From Caldifarciminota bacterium UBA2202 (GTDB taxonomy: Bacteria > Hydrothermota > 32-111), in assembly GCA_002327905.1 (NCBI GenBank), contig DCUY01000015.1, forward strand, positions 1 to 32,176: a stretch of 32,176 nucleotides of DNA, written 5' to 3'. Made by a program: the position numbers and the translations under genes. How positions within the stretch are numbered: position 1 is the stretch's first letter; every line of letters starts with the position of its first letter. The notes beneath the pieces are model-generated. The model was not told the origin of the DNA. It saw only the letters and a program-made list of their open reading frames with translations, and did no database searches. Positions 30,827-32,176 of the stretch are shown piece by piece.

Positions 30827-31561
30827 TCAGAGCAGGTTTTTTTCTGTCTTTTCAAGCATTTCCAATAAAGAATCCCCAAGACGCGAAATGACTTTGTCAT
30901 GATACTCTCTGCATAATTTCTTGTTCGGATTTATTTTTCCGCCATTGTCAGAATAGAGTATCGTGCTGGCAGGAGAAGGAATGGAGCTTATTCCGTCTAT
31001 TACCTGAAAGTAGAGAGAATCATCATTGATATATTCCTGTTTGACAAGATTCTCATCAATTGAAAGAACCATTGCAGTTTCATCCACGCTCCCGTGTCCG
31101 CCGTCAGCTTTGAACACCTCTTTGCACACGGGATATGCAAAAATCCACCAGTGAACAATATAGACGAACATTCCCGTTTCGAGGAATATCTGCTTTTTTA
31201 CAAAATCAACAGCGGAATTGTTTCCTCCATGTCCATTAATGATTATCATTGATTTGTATCCGTCTTTTTTGCATGAGCGCGCTATATCCAAAATCATTTC
31301 CGACAAAACAGATTCTTTTATATTTACCGACCCGGGATACGGGAGAAGTGATGTTGTCACTCCGTAAGGAATTGCCGGAAGAATAAGAGCATTGAGCTTC
31401 TCTGCGATGTTTATAGCAATCTCTTCAGGAATTATCGTATCAGTATTATTTGATGTTATTGAGTGGGCTTCAAGAGTGCCCATGGGAAGAATCACCCTAT
31501 CAATCTTTTCAACTGCTTTCTTAACCTCTCTCCAATTCATTCTCTCAATTCTTCTTTCCAT
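30827..31561 (-). CDS. Creatininase-family amidohydrolase
   Basis: The family comprises metal-dependent amidohydrolases (creatininase, formamide hydrolases of flavin and mycofactocin pathways). The 244-residue protein has VILPMGTLEAHSITSNN (Glu and His ligands, residues about 23-39) followed by TDT with the ligand Asp. IINGHGGNNSA (around residue 107) and GGHGSVDETAMVL with the C-terminal ligand Glu come next. The usual EQHGPHLP is altered to EAHSITSN, so the substrate is probably not creatinine. An ACAGGAG site precedes the ATG. Its stop directly abuts the stop of the convergent M16-like gene (0 bp). Confidence 0.88.
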   Translation of the reverse strand: MERRIERMNWREVKKAVEKIDRVILPMGTLEAHSITSNNTDTIIPEEIAINIAEKLNALILPAIPYGVTTSLLPYPGSVNIKESVLSEMILDIARSCKKDGYKSMIIINGHGGNNSAVDFVKKQIFLETGMFVYIVHWWIFAYPVCKEVFKADGGHGSVDETAMVLSIDENLVKQEYINDDSLYFQVIDGISSIPSPASTILYSDNGGKINPNKKLCREYHDKVISRLGDSLLEMLEKTEKNLL

Positions 31562-31579
31562 TTTTACTCCTGTTAATTT

Positions 31580-31614
31580 TATACAATATTTATCACAATT
31601 AAATTATTTGTCAA
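31580..31614 (-). promoter_or_regulatory. Probable promoter region of the creatininase-family gene
   Basis: On the minus strand a perfect TTGACA (31609-31614) is followed by a very AT-rich stretch with several possible -10 sequences (AAATAT at 17 bp, GATAAA preceded by TG, and a more distant TATAAA). The exact -10 cannot be chosen by eye. The ribosome binding site AGGAG and the ATG at 31561 follow. Confidence 0.4.
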
Positions 31615-31619
31615 GTGGG

Positions 31620-31635
31620 GCGATTCGTGAATCGC
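31620..31635. repeat. Perfect GC-rich palindrome GCGATTC-GT-GAATCGC
   Basis: The seven-base arms at 31620-31626 and 31629-31635 are exactly complementary and separated by two bases. The surrounding GGGGCGATTCGTGAATCGC resembles the GGGGCGA...TCGCCCC palindromes scattered through many environmental bacterial genomes. It lies just upstream of the -35 box of the creatininase gene. The 8-mer CGATTCAC, which is part of its reverse complement, also occurs at 5662-5669 in the other divergent intergenic region. Confidence 0.6.
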
Positions 31636-31643
31636 TCTTAAAA

Positions 31644-31669
31644 TTGTAAATTGTGAAATACATTTACAA
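31644..31669. repeat. Inverted repeat TTGTAAAT/ATTTACAA overlapping a -35 box
   Basis: Eight-base perfect arms at 31644-31651 and 31662-31669 are separated by ten bases. The right arm covers the TTTACA hexamer (31663-31668) of the promoter for the small fragment gene. The spacing and position suit a dimeric repressor or activator, but no regulator gene is nearby. Confidence 0.5.
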
Positions 31670-31690
31670 CTAACCAATTAGGAGTATAAT
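31663..31690 (+). promoter_or_regulatory. Sigma70-type promoter upstream of the LolA-like fragment
   Basis: TTTACA (31663-31668) and a perfect TATAAT (31685-31690) are separated by 16 bp. The expected transcription start (about 31697) falls inside a second palindrome at 31694-31710. Confidence 0.5.
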
Positions 31691-31693
31691 GCG

Positions 31694-31710
31694 AATTAGT
31701 TAAACTAATT
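31694..31710. repeat. Palindrome AATTAGTT-A-AACTAATT at the presumed transcription start
   Basis: Eight-base perfect arms (31694-31701 and 31703-31710) surround a single central A, immediately downstream of TATAAT at 31685-31690. This is the usual location of a repressor operator. It could also be a relic end of a small mobile element; no flanking duplication is obvious. Confidence 0.5.
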
Positions 31711-31723
31711 TGGAAACGGGGAC

Positions 31724-31924
31724 ATGATATTTCTGGAGATGGATATGAACGAAGGTTCTTCAAAGGTAATATTCCAATATGGTGAAATGAATGGAAAGAG
31801 ATATATGAAAGAGATGAAAATCAGCACTCAAACAAAATATGGAAATAATAAAGAAATGGTGATTAGATATAAGAATGTGAAGATAGATAAAAGAATAAAC
31901 AACAAACTGTTTAAAGTTGACTAA
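31724..31924 (+). pseudogene. Fragment resembling the C-terminus of a LolA-like lipoprotein-sorting protein
   Basis: The 66-residue frame starts with ATG after GGGGA and ends with TAA-type stop context at 31922-31924. Its composition and ending (FQYGEMNGKRYMKEMKI, then MVIRYKNVKIDKRINNKLF) follow the last 60 residues of outer-membrane lipoprotein-sorting (LolA/MucB-fold) proteins, which close with a strand like KNVKINxxIxDxLF. The remaining roughly 180 residues of such a protein are absent, and a stop at 31706-31708 closes the frame upstream. I read it as a truncated remnant that by chance or selection still has a promoter and start codon. It could instead be a genuine small protein. There is no signal peptide. 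Confidence 0.4.
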
Positions 31925-31941
31925 TCAAAAGGCGAAGACGC

Positions 31942-31998
31942 ACCGTGAGCCGTGGGCAGAACAAGGACGCCATGAGCCATGTGCCATGCGCCATGAGC
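31942..31998. repeat. Heptanucleotide tandem repeat, GCCNTGN family, block 1
   Basis: Positions 31969-31998 are four consecutive 7-mers GCCATGA, GCCATGT, GCCATGC, GCCATGA plus GC. A shorter related stretch ACCGTGA-GCCGTGG-GC precedes them at 31942-31957. The seventh base varies while GCC-TG is constant. No open frame is maintained in a gene-like way. Confidence 0.85.
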
Positions 31999-32005
31999 AA
32001 GAAAG

Positions 32006-32040
32006 AGTTGAGAGTTGATGGTTAATAGTTGATAGTTGAA
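32006..32040. repeat. Heptanucleotide tandem repeat, RGTTRAN family, block 1
   Basis: Five exact-length 7-mers in a row: AGTTGAG, AGTTGAT, GGTTAAT, AGTTGAT, AGTTGAA. The family is the same as at 11-31 and 32102-32136. Confidence 0.85.
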
Positions 32041-32055
32041 GAAAAAACAAAAGAG

Positions 32056-32085
32056 GCCATGAGCCTTGCGCCGTGTGCCTTGTGC
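32056..32085. repeat. Heptanucleotide tandem repeat, GCCNTGN family, block 2
   Basis: Four 7-mers GCCATGA, GCCTTGC, GCCGTGT, GCCTTGT plus GC. The organisation (four units and a trailing GC) is the same as 31969-31998, 87 bp to the left. The fourth base varies in this block. Confidence 0.85.
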
Positions 32086-32101
32086 AAAAACAAAAGCAAA
32101 T

Positions 32102-32136
32102 AGTTAATAGTTTATAGTTAATGGTTGAGAGTTGAG
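32102..32136. repeat. Heptanucleotide tandem repeat, RGTTRAN family, block 2
   Basis: Five 7-mers AGTTAAT, AGTTTAT, AGTTAAT, GGTTGAG, AGTTGAG. The first 18 bases are identical to 11-28. The block follows the second GCCNTGN block at a distance similar to the first pair, so the region is two copies of one composite unit. From 31925 to the window end nothing else but short A-rich linkers is visible. Confidence 0.85.
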
Positions 32137-32176
32137 AGGCGGGGAGACACAAAAAAAACAAAAGAATGAATAGAGG

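Noticed and set aside
31942..32136. CRISPR array
   Set aside because: Units are 7 nt, directly adjacent and degenerate. There are no 25-40-nt repeats with unique spacers and no cas genes.
31925..32161. Leftward open frame of 78 codons across the right-end repeats
   Set aside because: The translation is the heptamer repeats read through (LSTINYKLL and LSTINHQLS), a well-known type of false gene. There is no domain or ribosome binding site.

Overview
The window is AT-rich bacterial chromosome with no plasmid or phage replication genes. It looks like a fragment of an uncultivated member of the FCB-type candidate phyla (Cloacimonadota, WOR-3 or Delongbacteria-like). I infer this from the low GC, a secreted protein whose C-terminal tail resembles a type IX (Por) sorting domain, an archaeal/thermophile-type S-adenosylhomocysteine hydrolase, and very tight gene packing. 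The phylum assignment is an inference and is not proven by any single gene.

Layout. (1) Positions 1-130 hold a heptamer-repeat remnant and a near-perfect sigma70 promoter for a pseudopilin-like gene (131-727). (2) A leftward operon (5588 to 740) encodes a large secreted protein, SmpB, an N-acetylmuramoyl-L-alanine amidase and glutamate racemase. (3) A divergent intergenic region (5589-5750) carries promoters for both directions. (4) From 5751 to 28983 there are 27 rightward protein genes with no gap above 11 bp, most of them overlapping, ending in tRNA-Pro(CGG). The tRNA contains the stop codon of the last gene (pcm). (5) A secreted M16-peptidase-like protein without a visible metal site starts 13 nt after the tRNA (29060-30826). 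It is followed by a convergent creatininase-family gene with no spacer. (6) The right end (31562-32176) holds a GC-rich palindrome, a promoter flanked by inverted repeats, a fragment resembling the C-terminus of a LolA-type lipoprotein-sorting protein, and two alternating families of 7-nt tandem repeats. One family is the same as at position 11-31.

Functional groups inside the long run: DNA repair (uvrA, preceded by an odd minimal serine recombinase); membrane and lipoprotein genes (NfeD-like, lipoprotein); carbohydrate uptake and activation (orphan MalK/UgpC-type ATPase, mannose-family PTS IIC and IID, HPr, enzyme I, phosphoglucose/phosphomannose isomerase, sugar-1-phosphate nucleotidyltransferase); the activated methyl cycle (metK, ahcY); surface glycan synthesis (two GT2 and one GT4-like glycosyltransferases); isoprenoid synthesis (ispD, ispF, with a YacL-like TRAM protein upstream as in Firmicutes); CoA synthesis (DUF2520 protein, coaX); ribosome and tRNA maintenance (hflX, tsaE, tsaB); and damage or housekeeping functions (surE, pcm).

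The strongest points for follow-up are the mannose-type PTS IIC frame that has no ordinary start codon, the pcm/tRNA overlap, the small serine recombinase with an eroded active site ahead of uvrA, the nuclease-dead YacL-like protein, and the paired heptamer repeat families.
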